A stretch of 64,000 bases of DNA from Roseivirga seohaensis (lineage in GTDB: Bacteria > Bacteroidota > Bacteroidia > Cytophagales > Cyclobacteriaceae). The position numbers were made by a program, and so were the translations under genes. Below the pieces are notes generated by a model. The model was not told the DNA's origin, ran no database searches, and worked only from the letters and a program-made list of their open reading frames with translations. The stretch covers positions 1-64,000 of the forward strand of contig NZ_LRPB01000048.1 of assembly GCF_001592945.1 (NCBI RefSeq), read 5' to 3'. Within the stretch, counting starts at the first letter, position 1, and every line of letters starts with the position of its first letter. This document shows, piece by piece, positions 18,383-27,727 of the stretch.

Positions 18383-19723
18383 ATGAAGAAGCTGCTTTTC
18401 ATCTCCCTCCTATTCAGTAGTGTTATTCTTTCTGCCCAAGAATTTGACAAACAAAAGTTAGACACTTACATCAATTCACTTCAAGCAAACAACAAAGCAA
18501 GCTTGGCCGTTGCCATCTCCAAATCCAATAACCCCGTTTACGAAAACTATGCTGGATTTCTTTCAGGTAAGCACGAACGAAAAATTGATTCCAACACAAA
18601 ATTCAGGATTGGTTCTATTACTAAAACCTTTACCGCAGTAATTATTTTTCAACTGATCGAGGAAGGCAAAATCACTTTAGACACAAAAGTGAGTCAGTTT
18701 TTTCCAGAGATAAAAAACGCTGATAAAATCACCATAGCGCACCTTTTAAGTCACCAAAGTGGTATTTACAATTTTACTGATGCGCCTTCATTCATGAGCA
18801 TAATGACTCAAGAAAAATCTAAGGAAGAACTATTAGAAATCATTAAAAGTCAACCTTCTGATTTTGAACCGGGCACTCAAACTTCCTACTCCAATAGCGG
18901 CTATGTACTCTTAGGTTTAATCATTGAAAAACTCACAGGCGAAAGCTATGAAAGTCATTTAAACACAAGAATCATTGATAAGTTAGGATTGAAAAACACG
19001 GCCTATGGCGATAAAATTGAACTAGAGAAAAACGAAGCCAATTCAATGAATTTCCAAAACGGGAAATGGACTAACTTTCCCTTAGAATCGAATATGAGCG
19101 TTCCATTTTCAGCAGGTGCAATCGTTTCTACTCCAAATGACTTGAATAAGTTTACCTATGCCCTATTTCATAACAAGTTAGTTTCAGCTAAATCATTAGT
19201 GAAAATGAAAGAGATCAAAAATGGTTTGGGGCATGGCTTGTTCTCGGTTCCTTTTTATGACAAAAAGGCTTTTGGCCACAACGGTAAAATTGACAATTTT
19301 GAGGCCAGTGCTTACCATTTTGAGGTAGACGATTTGAGTATTTCCGTTTTAACCAATGGGCTAACAATCAGCTTTAATGATATACTAGTTGGTGTGCTAA
19401 GCATTTACTACAACAAGGAGTTTACCCTACCTAATTTTGATCAAAAGTCCATCGAACTGAAAGCTGAAAGCTTAGAAAAATACTCGGGTCTGTTTTCATC
19501 CGAAGCCCTACCTATTCAAATCGTAATTAATGCCGAAGGTGGAAAAATAACTGCACAGGCCACAGGGCAAGCTGCTTTTCCTCTTACCCCTTTTAGTAAT
19601 AGAGAGTTCCGGTTTGATCAAGCCGCAATAGTTATTCTATTTGGAGGAACCGAAAATGAGGTGGATTATTCCACTTTTACGCTCAAGCAAAGCGGTCAGC
19701 AATTTGTTTTCAAGAAACAGTAA
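18383..19723 (+). CDS. Secreted serine hydrolase, class C beta-lactamase/DD-peptidase-like
   Basis: The protein has 446 residues with a signal peptide (MKKLLFISLLFSSVILSA). The beta-lactamase-like fold shows the SxxK motif in FRIGSITKTFTAV and the YxN motif in SYSNSGYVLLG; HNGKIDN may serve as the third motif (HxG in place of KTG). A separate C-terminal domain of about 100 residues follows (from about 350), as in many Bacteroidota serine hydrolases. Such proteins can be D-aminopeptidases, esterases or peptidoglycan peptidases; a real beta-lactamase function is not implied. It is probably a single-gene unit. Confidence 0.88.
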   Translation: MKKLLFISLLFSSVILSAQEFDKQKLDTYINSLQANNKASLAVAISKSNNPVYENYAGFLSGKHERKIDSNTKFRIGSITKTFTAVIIFQLIEEGKITLDTKVSQFFPEIKNADKITIAHLLSHQSGIYNFTDAPSFMSIMTQEKSKEELLEIIKSQPSDFEPGTQTSYSNSGYVLLGLIIEKLTGESYESHLNTRIIDKLGLKNTAYGDKIELEKNEANSMNFQNGKWTNFPLESNMSVPFSAGAIVSTPNDLNKFTYALFHNKLVSAKSLVKMKEIKNGLGHGLFSVPFYDKKAFGHNGKIDNFEASAYHFEVDDLSISVLTNGLTISFNDILVGVLSIYYNKEFTLPNFDQKSIELKAESLEKYSGLFSSEALPIQIVINAEGGKITAQATGQAAFPLTPFSNREFRFDQAAIVILFGGTENEVDYSTFTLKQSGQQFVFKKQ

Positions 19724-19846
19724 TCAAAAGAAAACACTCAGACGAAATCATTATTCGTAGAATTTACCTAAAGCCTACTATATTAGTGGTTGGTTGTTAA
19801 TAATGGTATTTCAGCTCCTAAGCTGTCAATCAATGTTTTATACGCA

Positions 19847-20857
19847 ATGATTTCTCTGTCAAGAATTCGATTTTGTATTGCCACACTACTGTTCTTATGT
19901 CTTTTCGGCTATGCTAAGGCACAAGAGCAAAACATTGACTTTTTTCCACCAGAACTATCTAAAGCATTAATTACTCAACCTACTGAGGGCAACCCTCGCT
20001 CGTACACTATTCAAACGCAGGAATATACAGATAAGGCAACGCATATTTCCTTATCAGAAATAATTCAAGAGTACTTGCTAGAGAACAACCGCATTTATCA
20101 GGTAAATCTGAATGCCAGAAAAACAACTCTGGCCAGCTATACCTTCGATTCATTAATTAGAATCAAAGCGATCAGATACTTTACAGACGATGCCCCAACA
20201 CCTTGGATTTTCTACCAATACAACGACATTGAAAACACAAAAACAGAGCTACGATTAAGACGAGACTCAACCGTGTACACTAAAACCGTTCTAACCTTTA
20301 ACGAAAACGATTTACTCATTTCTAGAAAGGAATATTTTGGCGAAAGTGATCTAAAAAGTGAACAAAGGTTTGTTTACAATGACTATGGAGATGTTGAAAG
20401 CGAAGTTTCTTTGGGTAATCAGAACCAAAACAATTATGTATATAAATACCAGTATAGTAGCGATGGCAACAAATTAATGCGTCAGAAATTCAATAATGAA
20501 AAGCTTGAAAGTAGAGTTGAATATCAATACTTCCCTGATTCATCCGTACAAATCCTGACTGAATATGGCTTTAATAAAAGGCCAAAATCTCAAAACCTGA
20601 CTGTGCTGCAAGATTCCTTACGAGTAGAAATTGTAGGTTACTTTTCAAGCATAGACACCACTGAATACCGGTCTAGTTTTAAGGAATTATATGTGGGTGA
20701 AGATTTATTAGAATACGAAAGCAGAACCATCAATGGCGTTTTTGTAAACCGTTTCAAAACTTTTTATGAGTATGATTCGCATGGCAATTGGATCAAACGA
20801 ATGACATACGAAAACAACAAATTGATTAAGGTGGAAAATCGCTTGTTTAGGCATTAA
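19847..20857 (+). CDS. Secreted protein of unknown function with YD-like strand repeats
   Basis: I do not recognise a named family. The start at 19847 is preferred because it gives a signal peptide (MISLSRIRFCIATLLFLCLF, cleaved after AKA); an in-frame ATG 57 bases upstream gives a poor one. The mature part has recurring strand motifs with Tyr and Gly/Asp (VYNDYGDVESE, YDSHGNWIKRMTYENNKL), similar to cell-surface YD/RHS-like strands seen in many Bacteroidota lipoproteins and secreted proteins. It has about 335 residues without enzyme motifs that I can see. It lies alone between a serine hydrolase and an S10 peptidase. Confidence 0.7.
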   Translation: MISLSRIRFCIATLLFLCLFGYAKAQEQNIDFFPPELSKALITQPTEGNPRSYTIQTQEYTDKATHISLSEIIQEYLLENNRIYQVNLNARKTTLASYTFDSLIRIKAIRYFTDDAPTPWIFYQYNDIENTKTELRLRRDSTVYTKTVLTFNENDLLISRKEYFGESDLKSEQRFVYNDYGDVESEVSLGNQNQNNYVYKYQYSSDGNKLMRQKFNNEKLESRVEYQYFPDSSVQILTEYGFNKRPKSQNLTVLQDSLRVEIVGYFSSIDTTEYRSSFKELYVGEDLLEYESRTINGVFVNRFKTFYEYDSHGNWIKRMTYENNKLIKVENRLFRH

Positions 20858-20956
20858 CAGAACGAATACTTAAACTTTAAAATCCCCTTGAATGGAATTA
20901 TCCTTCCTCATTAGAATTCCTTAAATTCAGCCAATCAATTCTTACTTTTTGTAATT

Positions 20957-22438
20957 ATGAAACACTTCTGTTTAATCTTCACCATTCTGCTTTGTTCAAC
21001 CTCTAACTTTTACGCCCAAGAACAAAAAAGTGCCATAATCCCTGCCCCTAAAGAATTCATCACCCAACACGAGGGCATTTTTGGCGGCAAAAAGATAAGC
21101 TACACTGCCACGGGTAGCGAAATGTATTTGACCAATTCAAAGAACGAACCCACAGGTTCCATGTGGTCGGTGGCCTATACCAAATCGGGCAGTATTGAGC
21201 AAAGTACCCGCCCCGTTACTTTCGTTTTTAACGGAGGCCCAGGCTCTGCTTCTATGTGGCTTCATGTCGGCTTCTTTGGCCCAAAAGTAGTGCGTGTAGA
21301 TAGCGATGCCATTGAAGATGACGGTGGTGCGCCCTACCCTATTGAAGAGAATAAATTCGGCCTTTTAGACATCACTGATTTGGTATTCATCGACCCAATT
21401 GGAACAGGCTATAGTCAATTGATTGGTAATGGTAAGGGAGAAGAGTATTGGGGCTTGAACCAAGATGCACAGTCGGTGGCTACATTCATTCGCCAATGGG
21501 TAACTGAAAATAACCGATGGATGTCGCCAAAATATATTGCTGGCGAAAGTTTCGGGACTACCAGAGCAGCAGCAGTTTCGCAAGCACTGGAAGGCAACGG
21601 ACAGGCTTTGGCTTTAAACGGCTTGATTCTAATTTCTCAGGCCTTAGATTATGAGGGTTCAACTTCGATTGATGACAACATTACTTCTTATGTTACCTAC
21701 ATGCCTACCATGGCGGCCACGGCTTGGTACCATAAAAAAGCAGGACAAGGCAAAACACTAGAAGCTTTTGTGCAAGAAGCCCGCGACTTCGCGTATAACC
21801 AATATGTATCTGCTCTCTATAAAGGCGATCTAATCTCAAATCAAGAAAAGGATGCCATTGCTCAAAAGCTGGCTTATTTCTATGGAATTGACATTAATTT
21901 TATAAAAAGAGCCAACAACAGAGTTTTGACAAGTCGATTCAAAAAAGAACTTTTAAGAGACCAAGGTGTAGCTTTAGGCACTTTGGATTCTCGCTACTAT
22001 GGCGATGACCCCGATGACACAGCCGATTCTCCCGAACTGGGTGATGCCTCTAGCTATAAAGTTTCTGCAGCCTATACCGCAGCGTTGAATCATTATTTCA
22101 CCAATGATTTGCAAATCACAATGGACAGACCTTACCTCACAAGCGGACGATTGAGCAGCTGGGATTGGGGCGCTGGTGGCGAGCCCAAGTATGTAAAAAC
22201 CTCTCGTAGACTGGCGAACGCCATGCGCAGAAATGAAGGAATGAAAGTATTGGTGGCCTGTGGATATTACGATATGATTACCCCCTTTTTCGATGCTGAA
22301 TTCACCTTTTCCCGTAATGCCATCCCAATGGATCGTGTGAAATTAACTTACTATGAAGGTGGCCATATGATGTACAACCATCAGCCCGATTTCGAAAAAC
22401 TAGCCAAAGACATAAGGGAGTTTATTACTGAGAAGTAA
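20957..22438 (+). CDS. Secreted S10 family serine carboxypeptidase
   Basis: The 493-residue protein carries a signal peptide (MKHFCLIFTILLCSTSNFYA) and the hallmarks of peptidase family S10. It has the oxyanion/substrate loop FVFNGGPGSASMWLH, the PIGTGYSQ motif, catalytic Ser about 198 in GESFGTTRAA, catalytic Asp in GYYDMITPFFDAEF and His in YYEGGHMMYNHQPD. It should remove C-terminal residues from peptides outside the cytoplasm. With the S9 peptidase and GGT nearby, the region looks geared to external peptide breakdown, though each may be independently transcribed. Confidence 0.93.
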   Translation: MKHFCLIFTILLCSTSNFYAQEQKSAIIPAPKEFITQHEGIFGGKKISYTATGSEMYLTNSKNEPTGSMWSVAYTKSGSIEQSTRPVTFVFNGGPGSASMWLHVGFFGPKVVRVDSDAIEDDGGAPYPIEENKFGLLDITDLVFIDPIGTGYSQLIGNGKGEEYWGLNQDAQSVATFIRQWVTENNRWMSPKYIAGESFGTTRAAAVSQALEGNGQALALNGLILISQALDYEGSTSIDDNITSYVTYMPTMAATAWYHKKAGQGKTLEAFVQEARDFAYNQYVSALYKGDLISNQEKDAIAQKLAYFYGIDINFIKRANNRVLTSRFKKELLRDQGVALGTLDSRYYGDDPDDTADSPELGDASSYKVSAAYTAALNHYFTNDLQITMDRPYLTSGRLSSWDWGAGGEPKYVKTSRRLANAMRRNEGMKVLVACGYYDMITPFFDAEFTFSRNAIPMDRVKLTYYEGGHMMYNHQPDFEKLAKDIREFITEK

Positions 22439-22542
22439 GGAGATGAGCTAACTGAATAATGAAACATTTAAGACCTGTAGTTTGAATATACCAGCACTTT
22501 TTTGTTTCATTATAGAACGTTCATTTTAATTAAGAAAAAGCT

Positions 22543-23436
22543 GTGAAAATCTATATATCATTACTCTTACTATTAATAGTCTCTAACCTATCCTTTTCCC
22601 AAGAAAGTATTTTCCATAATAAAAGATCAAATACATTACTTGACTTTAAAGTAATAACAGATTATTACGAGAGAGTAAATAATCAAGATGGTTCGGATTC
22701 TGGGGTAAATATCTACGCATCAACCAACGGTTATTTAGTGTTAATTGAAAGTGGAGAAAAGACCAGAAAAATAGCAGATGAAAAATTGAGCTGGTTAAAT
22801 ATGATTTTCAAATCCGTTAACATTACTCAAAAAGCAAGCGACCTCTTTGAACATGAGGTATTGATCAATACCGATGATGGTAAATATTGGTTACCTATTC
22901 AAAAGCAATTATACGGGTTTTGGGAGAAGGAAATGAAACTCAATAAGCAGGCGCTTATTTTCATAAGGGCTTTTGGTTCAACAGACGATGAAAAGGAAAA
23001 CAGGTTCCTATTTACAATCAATTCCTTTAGTGGTAATTTTTATGATGGATTATGGGAAGAAGCCATAAAAAGCTATGATGTTAAAGATGATGTCAATGCA
23101 AATAACATCGTTAAAAAACTCATAGAACTCGACCCAAAAGATGGAAGAAACTATGCGATGTACGGTTATCATTATTATGACAAGGGCTATCCTGACAATA
23201 GACCCTTATTACAAAAAGCTGACTCACTCTTCAGTATAGCTGAAAAATTATCACCTGACTATAGTTATGGGCATTACCAAAGATCACTGGTAAAGTTTCA
23301 GCTTGGCGAATACATAAAAGCTTGGGAAGCTCTTGATAAAGCAAGAAACTTAGGAGAAACTAATATTGAAGGCTATATTTTAGAGCGTTTTGAAGCTAAG
23401 CTGCCCTACGCTGAGTATCTGAAAGTTAAAAAGTAA
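22543..23436 (+). CDS. Secreted TPR-like protein of unknown function
   Basis: This 297-residue protein starts at a GTG; the following KIYISLLLLLIVSNLSFS is a good signal peptide, which supports the start. The N-terminal half is beta-rich and unrecognised. The C-terminal third contains TPR-like helices (AMYGYHYYDKGYPD, GHYQRSLVKFQLGEYIKAWE). No catalytic motif is visible. Upstream is the S10 peptidase (104-bp gap), downstream a REP-like repeat. Possibly a protein-interaction or scaffold role outside the cytoplasm; this is only inferred from the TPR-like part. Confidence 0.65.
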   Translation: MKIYISLLLLLIVSNLSFSQESIFHNKRSNTLLDFKVITDYYERVNNQDGSDSGVNIYASTNGYLVLIESGEKTRKIADEKLSWLNMIFKSVNITQKASDLFEHEVLINTDDGKYWLPIQKQLYGFWEKEMKLNKQALIFIRAFGSTDDEKENRFLFTINSFSGNFYDGLWEEAIKSYDVKDDVNANNIVKKLIELDPKDGRNYAMYGYHYYDKGYPDNRPLLQKADSLFSIAEKLSPDYSYGHYQRSLVKFQLGEYIKAWEALDKARNLGETNIEGYILERFEAKLPYAEYLKVKK

Positions 23437-23774
23437 ATCAGATAATCAGGACAATACACGTAAAAAAGCAATGGAAGCCCCAAAATAAATCCCGTAGGGA
23501 TGGCCTGTTTGTAATGCACATATACAGCTAATAATTCCAAGCACCGTAGGTGCGACCTATTGGATATGATCATCTGAAACTGTATGAATAACCTTAAGCT
23601 CTAATACCACCTCCCACCTTTAAATAATTCTTGCTATTTTTAGCTTTAAGCCAAAGCATCAATGACTAGAACAGCATCTATAAAAGGCCAGACTATCAGT
23701 TTTATAGACGCAGTATTTTTTCATTCCTATGACATTGCGCGCTGTAAAATTAAAATGAATAAAACCGCTAAAAC
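23437..23774. other. Intergenic region with REP-like element
   Basis: This 338-bp gap holds the REP-like repeat at 23480-23563 and the presumed promoter area of the cyclase fusion gene. Immediately before that gene is a seven-codon mini-ORF (ATG at 23755, TGA at 23776) whose stop overlaps the GTG start of the cyclase, so the mini-ORF could couple translation. No other gene is seen. Confidence 0.5.
23480..23563. repeat. REP-like element with two CCGTAGG mini-hairpins
   Basis: Two small palindromes are close together: ATCCCGTAGGGAT (23489-23501) and GCACCGTAGGTGC (23541-23553), separated by TGGCCTGTTTGTA and followed by GACCTATT. Paired palindromes sharing a CCGTAGG core are the form of the REP-like intergenic repeats I know from Bacteroidota. 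I see no associated transposase in the window. Confidence 0.6.
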
Positions 23775-26105
23775 GTGATAAGTCAACAAAACCGCAGGTT
23801 GGCGGCCATAATGTTTACCGACATAGTGGGTTATACTGCCCTCATGCAGAAGGATGAAAAATCAGCTGCTATAGTAAGAGCACGTCACCGCGAGGTTTTT
23901 CAAAATAAACATCAAGAACATCATGGCGAAATCATCCAATACTTTGGGGATGGAACCTTAAGCGCTTTTCAAAGCGGTGTAGAAGCCGTTGAGTGCGCCA
24001 TTGCCATACAACGAATGTTAGGAACAGAAGATGGTATTCCCCTTCGGATTGGGCTCCATATTGGCGACATTGTTTTTGATGGTATCGAAATATATGGTGA
24101 TGGGGTAAATTTTGCTTCCAGAATAGAAAGTATGGGTGTTGCTGGAGCTATCCTGATTTCAGAACAACTCAACGAAGAGCTTAAGAATCACCTCCATATT
24201 TCAACCGTTTCGTTAGGCAGTTTCGAACTTAAAAACATCACAGAACCCGTTGAGGTGTTTGCAGTAAACAATGACGGTATTAAAACACCCTCTCCTTCTG
24301 AACTTAAAGGAAAACAGAAGAAGCATTTGAAAACGATTGCTGTTTTGCCCTTTGCCAACTTCAGTAGCGACCCTGAAAACGAATATTTTACCGATGGAAT
24401 GACCGAGGAGATTATCAACGCCTTAGCGAAGGTCAAAGCCCTAAAAGTCACTTCCAGAACTTCCTCTTTCTATTTCAAAAACAAGAACATTCCCATTTCG
24501 CAAATTGGGAAAGAGCTGAATGTAGGTATTATTCTAGAGGGCAGTATTCGCCTATCGGGCAAGGCCATTCGAATTACCGCGCAGCTTATTGATGTAGCTG
24601 AAGACTATCACTTTTGGTCGGAAACCTGGGATCGCCAGCTCGAAAATGTTTTCGAAATTCAGGACGAAATAAGCCTTTTGATTGCGGATAAATTAAGAGA
24701 ACAATTCGGCCATTTCGAAATTCAAGAACACTTGGTGACCAAGCAAACCGAGAGTCTTGACGCTTACGAATACTCCCTCAAAGCCCGATTCCATTTCAAT
24801 AAATGGAACCCAGAGGACATGCATACGGCCATTTCCCTTTATGATAAGGCCCTTGAATTGGACGACAAGCATGTTGAATCTTATTTAGGCCTGGCCGACT
24901 GCTACGGCTTTTTGGCCACCACAAGTTTTATGGATCATGCCGAAGCATGGCAAAAGGCCGCTCAGCTTACCCATAAAGCGCATCAGCTCAACGATCGACA
25001 TGCAGGGGTGTATTATCAATTGGCCAATCTCGCCTTTTTCACTGCTGTCAATTACAAAGAGGCGCTGAGGCTAACCATCAAAGCTTTAGAAATTCAGCCC
25101 AATTATGTAGAAGCTCAGCAATTCATGTCATTTCTATATTTAATTGCTGGAAAGAGAGATCTTGGATTTCTTCACCTAAATAAAGCACTAGAGATAGACC
25201 CACTTTCGCAGGAGACACTCTTTTACAAGGCCTATTATAATTATAAGACCGAGAATTATGAACAGGCCATTGAGTTGCTAGATCGATGCCTTGAGCATAA
25301 TCCAAAAAACATACCTGCAAGCACCGTCAAAAGCTACTGCCTCATCAAACAAAACCGACTAGACGAGGCTATCAATTATTTCGACACCGTTCCATCGGAC
25401 ATTGTAATTGAAGCCGATAAAATTGGCGTACAAGCCATCGCATACGCGCTTAAAAATGATGCTGTTAATAGCGAAAAACTAAGAAACCGTTTATTGGAAT
25501 TTGCGCAGAACATTGAGAATTACCATGCGCAATCCTATCTCTTTATGCTCTATGCTGCCACTGGCGAAAATGACAAAGCCTTTGAGTGGATTAGAGAAGC
25601 CATGGAAAACAACTCACCATTACTTCATCTTCATTTTGTAGACCCTTTGGTGAACTCAATCAAGACGGACCCTCGATACCTAGAGTTTCAGAAAGTGATT
25701 TTCCAGGAAGTACCCGAAATTAAAAAAGTAAAAAAGAAGAAGGCACTTCTCGATAAAGAGACGGCTCTTAATTACACAAATCAACTACTGAAATACATTG
25801 AAGAAGAGAAGTCATTTCTGGATCCAAATCTAAGTTTAAGGACTCTGGCAGAGCATATAAAGATCAACCCTAACCAGCTTTCTTGGCTGCTTAACGAAAG
25901 CTTGAATAAGAATTTCAGCGAATTTATAAATGGCTATCGGGTGCAACACTTCAAAGAAAAAGTAGCCGATGCAAGTCAACGGCACCTCACCCTTTTGGCC
26001 TTGGCTTATGACAGCGGTTTCAATTCCAAAACGGTTTTCAACACCTTTTTTAAGAAAGTCACTGGGCAAACCCCCAAGGAATACTGGAAAGAGGTAACCA
26101 AGTAA
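23775..26105 (+). CDS. Class III nucleotidyl cyclase-TolB-like-TPR-AraC HTH fusion protein
   Basis: The 776-residue protein joins four modules. An N-terminal class III cyclase domain (about 8-165) has metal-binding Asp16 (FTDIVGY) and Asp59 (YFGDG) and the transition-state pair Asn112/Arg116 (VNFASR), so it looks active; Gln55 stands where adenylyl cyclases usually have Lys. Next comes a TolB-like/FlgO-type N-terminal domain (about 186-310, AVLPFANFSSDPENEYFTDG), then TPR repeats (about 330-650), and finally an AraC-type double helix-turn-helix (about 690-776, LALAYDSGFNSKTVFNTFFK). It has no membrane segment. The GTG start overlaps a mini-ORF stop. It may sense a signal through TPRs and both make a cyclic nucleotide and bind DNA; this combined role is inferred. 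Confidence 0.85.
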   Translation: MISQQNRRLAAIMFTDIVGYTALMQKDEKSAAIVRARHREVFQNKHQEHHGEIIQYFGDGTLSAFQSGVEAVECAIAIQRMLGTEDGIPLRIGLHIGDIVFDGIEIYGDGVNFASRIESMGVAGAILISEQLNEELKNHLHISTVSLGSFELKNITEPVEVFAVNNDGIKTPSPSELKGKQKKHLKTIAVLPFANFSSDPENEYFTDGMTEEIINALAKVKALKVTSRTSSFYFKNKNIPISQIGKELNVGIILEGSIRLSGKAIRITAQLIDVAEDYHFWSETWDRQLENVFEIQDEISLLIADKLREQFGHFEIQEHLVTKQTESLDAYEYSLKARFHFNKWNPEDMHTAISLYDKALELDDKHVESYLGLADCYGFLATTSFMDHAEAWQKAAQLTHKAHQLNDRHAGVYYQLANLAFFTAVNYKEALRLTIKALEIQPNYVEAQQFMSFLYLIAGKRDLGFLHLNKALEIDPLSQETLFYKAYYNYKTENYEQAIELLDRCLEHNPKNIPASTVKSYCLIKQNRLDEAINYFDTVPSDIVIEADKIGVQAIAYALKNDAVNSEKLRNRLLEFAQNIENYHAQSYLFMLYAATGENDKAFEWIREAMENNSPLLHLHFVDPLVNSIKTDPRYLEFQKVIFQEVPEIKKVKKKKALLDKETALNYTNQLLKYIEEEKSFLDPNLSLRTLAEHIKINPNQLSWLLNESLNKNFSEFINGYRVQHFKEKVADASQRHLTLLALAYDSGFNSKTVFNTFFKKVTGQTPKEYWKEVTK

Positions 26106-26163
26106 TAGGTTCTGATTTAAAAACCCGAACGATCAGACTTTGAATAATACCCAACTTTGATTC

Positions 26164-27138
26164 ATGAAAGCGATTGAATATCACAGTTACGGATCACCAG
26201 AAGTTCTACAAATCGTAGAAAGAGAAATACCTACACCAAAAGACAATGAGATTTTAGTAAAGGTTTTTGCCACTACGGTTACGGCCACTGAAACCACTTT
26301 TCGTCAAGGAAAACCCTATTTCTCAAGGCTTTTTACGGGTTTAACAAAACCGAAAATCAAAACCTTGGGCGAAGAACTCGCGGGAGAAATAGTGGAAACG
26401 GGAAAAGCAGTAACCCTTTTCAAAAAAGGGGACCGTATTTTCGGAACTGCTGGCCCTACTTTCGGTGCCAATGCCGAATACATCACCCTTCCAGAAGATG
26501 CGGTAATCGTGCCCTTGCCTTCTAATTTGAATTATGAAGAATCAGCTTCGACATGCGATGGTTTCTTAACCGCCCTGCCCTTTCTGCGTGATACAGGAAA
26601 AATTAAACAAGGCCAGAAAGTACTGATTTATGGTGCTTCGGGCAGTATCGGAAGTTCGGCCATTCAGGTAGGAAAATATTATGGTGCGGAGGTAACAGGG
26701 GTTTGCAGCACTACCAACCTTGAGCTAGTAAGTTCATTGGGTGCCGACCATGTGATTGATTACAAAAACGAGGATTTCACGAAAAATGGTCAACAATACG
26801 ACATCATCTTTGATGCCGTTGGCAAAATTAAATACTCAAAGGCTAAAAAGGCTCTCACGAAAGAAGGACGATTTTTGGAAGCAGGTATTGGCCTCAATGT
26901 TCTTGGTCACGTACTCATTACTGCGCTATTTGGTAAAAAGAAAGCCTTGATTGCAACCACAGGTTTACGTCCGCCAGCAGAAAGAACCAAAGACCTACAT
27001 CTCCTCAAATCTCTTTTAGAAGAGGGCCGCATCAAACCAGTGATCGACAAGACCTATACTTTTAGCAACATAGCCGAGGCGCATCGTTATGTAGACCAAG
27101 GACATAAAAAAGGAAATGTGGTGATCAGAATGGTTTAA
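26164..27138 (+). CDS. NAD(P)-dependent quinone oxidoreductase-like alcohol dehydrogenase (MDR)
   Basis: The 324-residue protein is a zinc-independent medium-chain dehydrogenase/reductase. The GroES-like N-terminus starts MKAIEYHSYGSPEVLQIVER; GDRIFGTAGPTFGANAEYI and the Rossmann loop LIYGASGSIGSSAIQVGKYY follow. The catalytic zinc ligands of alcohol dehydrogenases are absent. It should reduce quinones or alpha,beta-unsaturated carbonyl compounds with NAD(P)H; the substrate cannot be set. It follows the cyclase-AraC gene by 58 bp, so it may share its transcript or be controlled by it. Confidence 0.9.
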   Translation: MKAIEYHSYGSPEVLQIVEREIPTPKDNEILVKVFATTVTATETTFRQGKPYFSRLFTGLTKPKIKTLGEELAGEIVETGKAVTLFKKGDRIFGTAGPTFGANAEYITLPEDAVIVPLPSNLNYEESASTCDGFLTALPFLRDTGKIKQGQKVLIYGASGSIGSSAIQVGKYYGAEVTGVCSTTNLELVSSLGADHVIDYKNEDFTKNGQQYDIIFDAVGKIKYSKAKKALTKEGRFLEAGIGLNVLGHVLITALFGKKKALIATTGLRPPAERTKDLHLLKSLLEEGRIKPVIDKTYTFSNIAEAHRYVDQGHKKGNVVIRMV

Positions 27139-27153
27139 TGGGATACCCGAAAC

Positions 27154-27678
27154 TCAGCAAATAGGCTTAATTGGGTTTCCGAAAACATCAGTTGCAGAAC
27201 TAGAGTTGAGATAGAAATTGCAGTCTGGCATTCGCTCTTTTAAAATGATGGCCATGTCAAGAATACTTTCTTCATCGTGTTCTGAGTCCAAAAACACTTC
27301 TTTGAGGCTTTGATTGTTTAAATTCTCACATAAATCGGATAAAGTGATTTCTGTTTTTGTGATGTTTAGGCTTTGTAAAGAAACCATTTCATTGAAAAAC
27401 GGAATACTTGCTTTGGTGATTTTATTATGGCTCCTTAAATATAGGGTTTCCAAATCCTTAAGCTTAGCAATGTGCTTGACACCTTCATCTGTAACCAGTG
27501 TGTCTTTCAAATGAATCTCTAATATGGATGAAACTCGTAAAGTGAAAAAATAGAAAAAGTCATCATCGTTTTCTGAATCTATCGACTTATAGCCGCTCCA
27601 TGCTGGAGGAATAGCATCTAGCTTTTCGATTCGAAAATGGCGTTTCCAGAATTTCTTTTCTTCTTTTAAGAGATTCAT
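27154..27678 (-). CDS. LRR-like protein of unknown function
   Basis: This 174-residue protein has several leucine-rich-repeat-like turns (LKDLETLYLRSHNKITKA, MVSLQSLNITKTEITLSDL, NQSLKEVFLDSEHDEES) in its middle and C-terminal parts. There is no signal peptide and no catalytic motif. Such repeats normally give a binding surface. It may be co-transcribed with the GlxA-like gene upstream on the same strand (49-bp gap). I cannot assign a function. Confidence 0.65.
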   Translation of the reverse strand: MNLLKEEKKFWKRHFRIEKLDAIPPAWSGYKSIDSENDDDFFYFFTLRVSSILEIHLKDTLVTDEGVKHIAKLKDLETLYLRSHNKITKASIPFFNEMVSLQSLNITKTEITLSDLCENLNNQSLKEVFLDSEHDEESILDMAIILKERMPDCNFYLNSSSATDVFGNPIKPIC

Positions 27679-27727
27679 ATTAAATCATTTACAACCTTCA
27701 AGCACCTTAATGTTTTTCTCTTAATGA

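Noticed and set aside
18383-19723. True class C beta-lactamase (antibiotic resistance gene)
   Set aside because: SxxK and YxN are shared by many peptidases and esterases, the C-terminal extra domain is typical of non-lactamase family members, and no resistance context exists.
20957-22438. Reverse-strand ORFs over the S10 gene (21365-21597)
   Set aside because: Short shadow frames within a clearly conserved plus-strand peptidase gene, without family resemblance.
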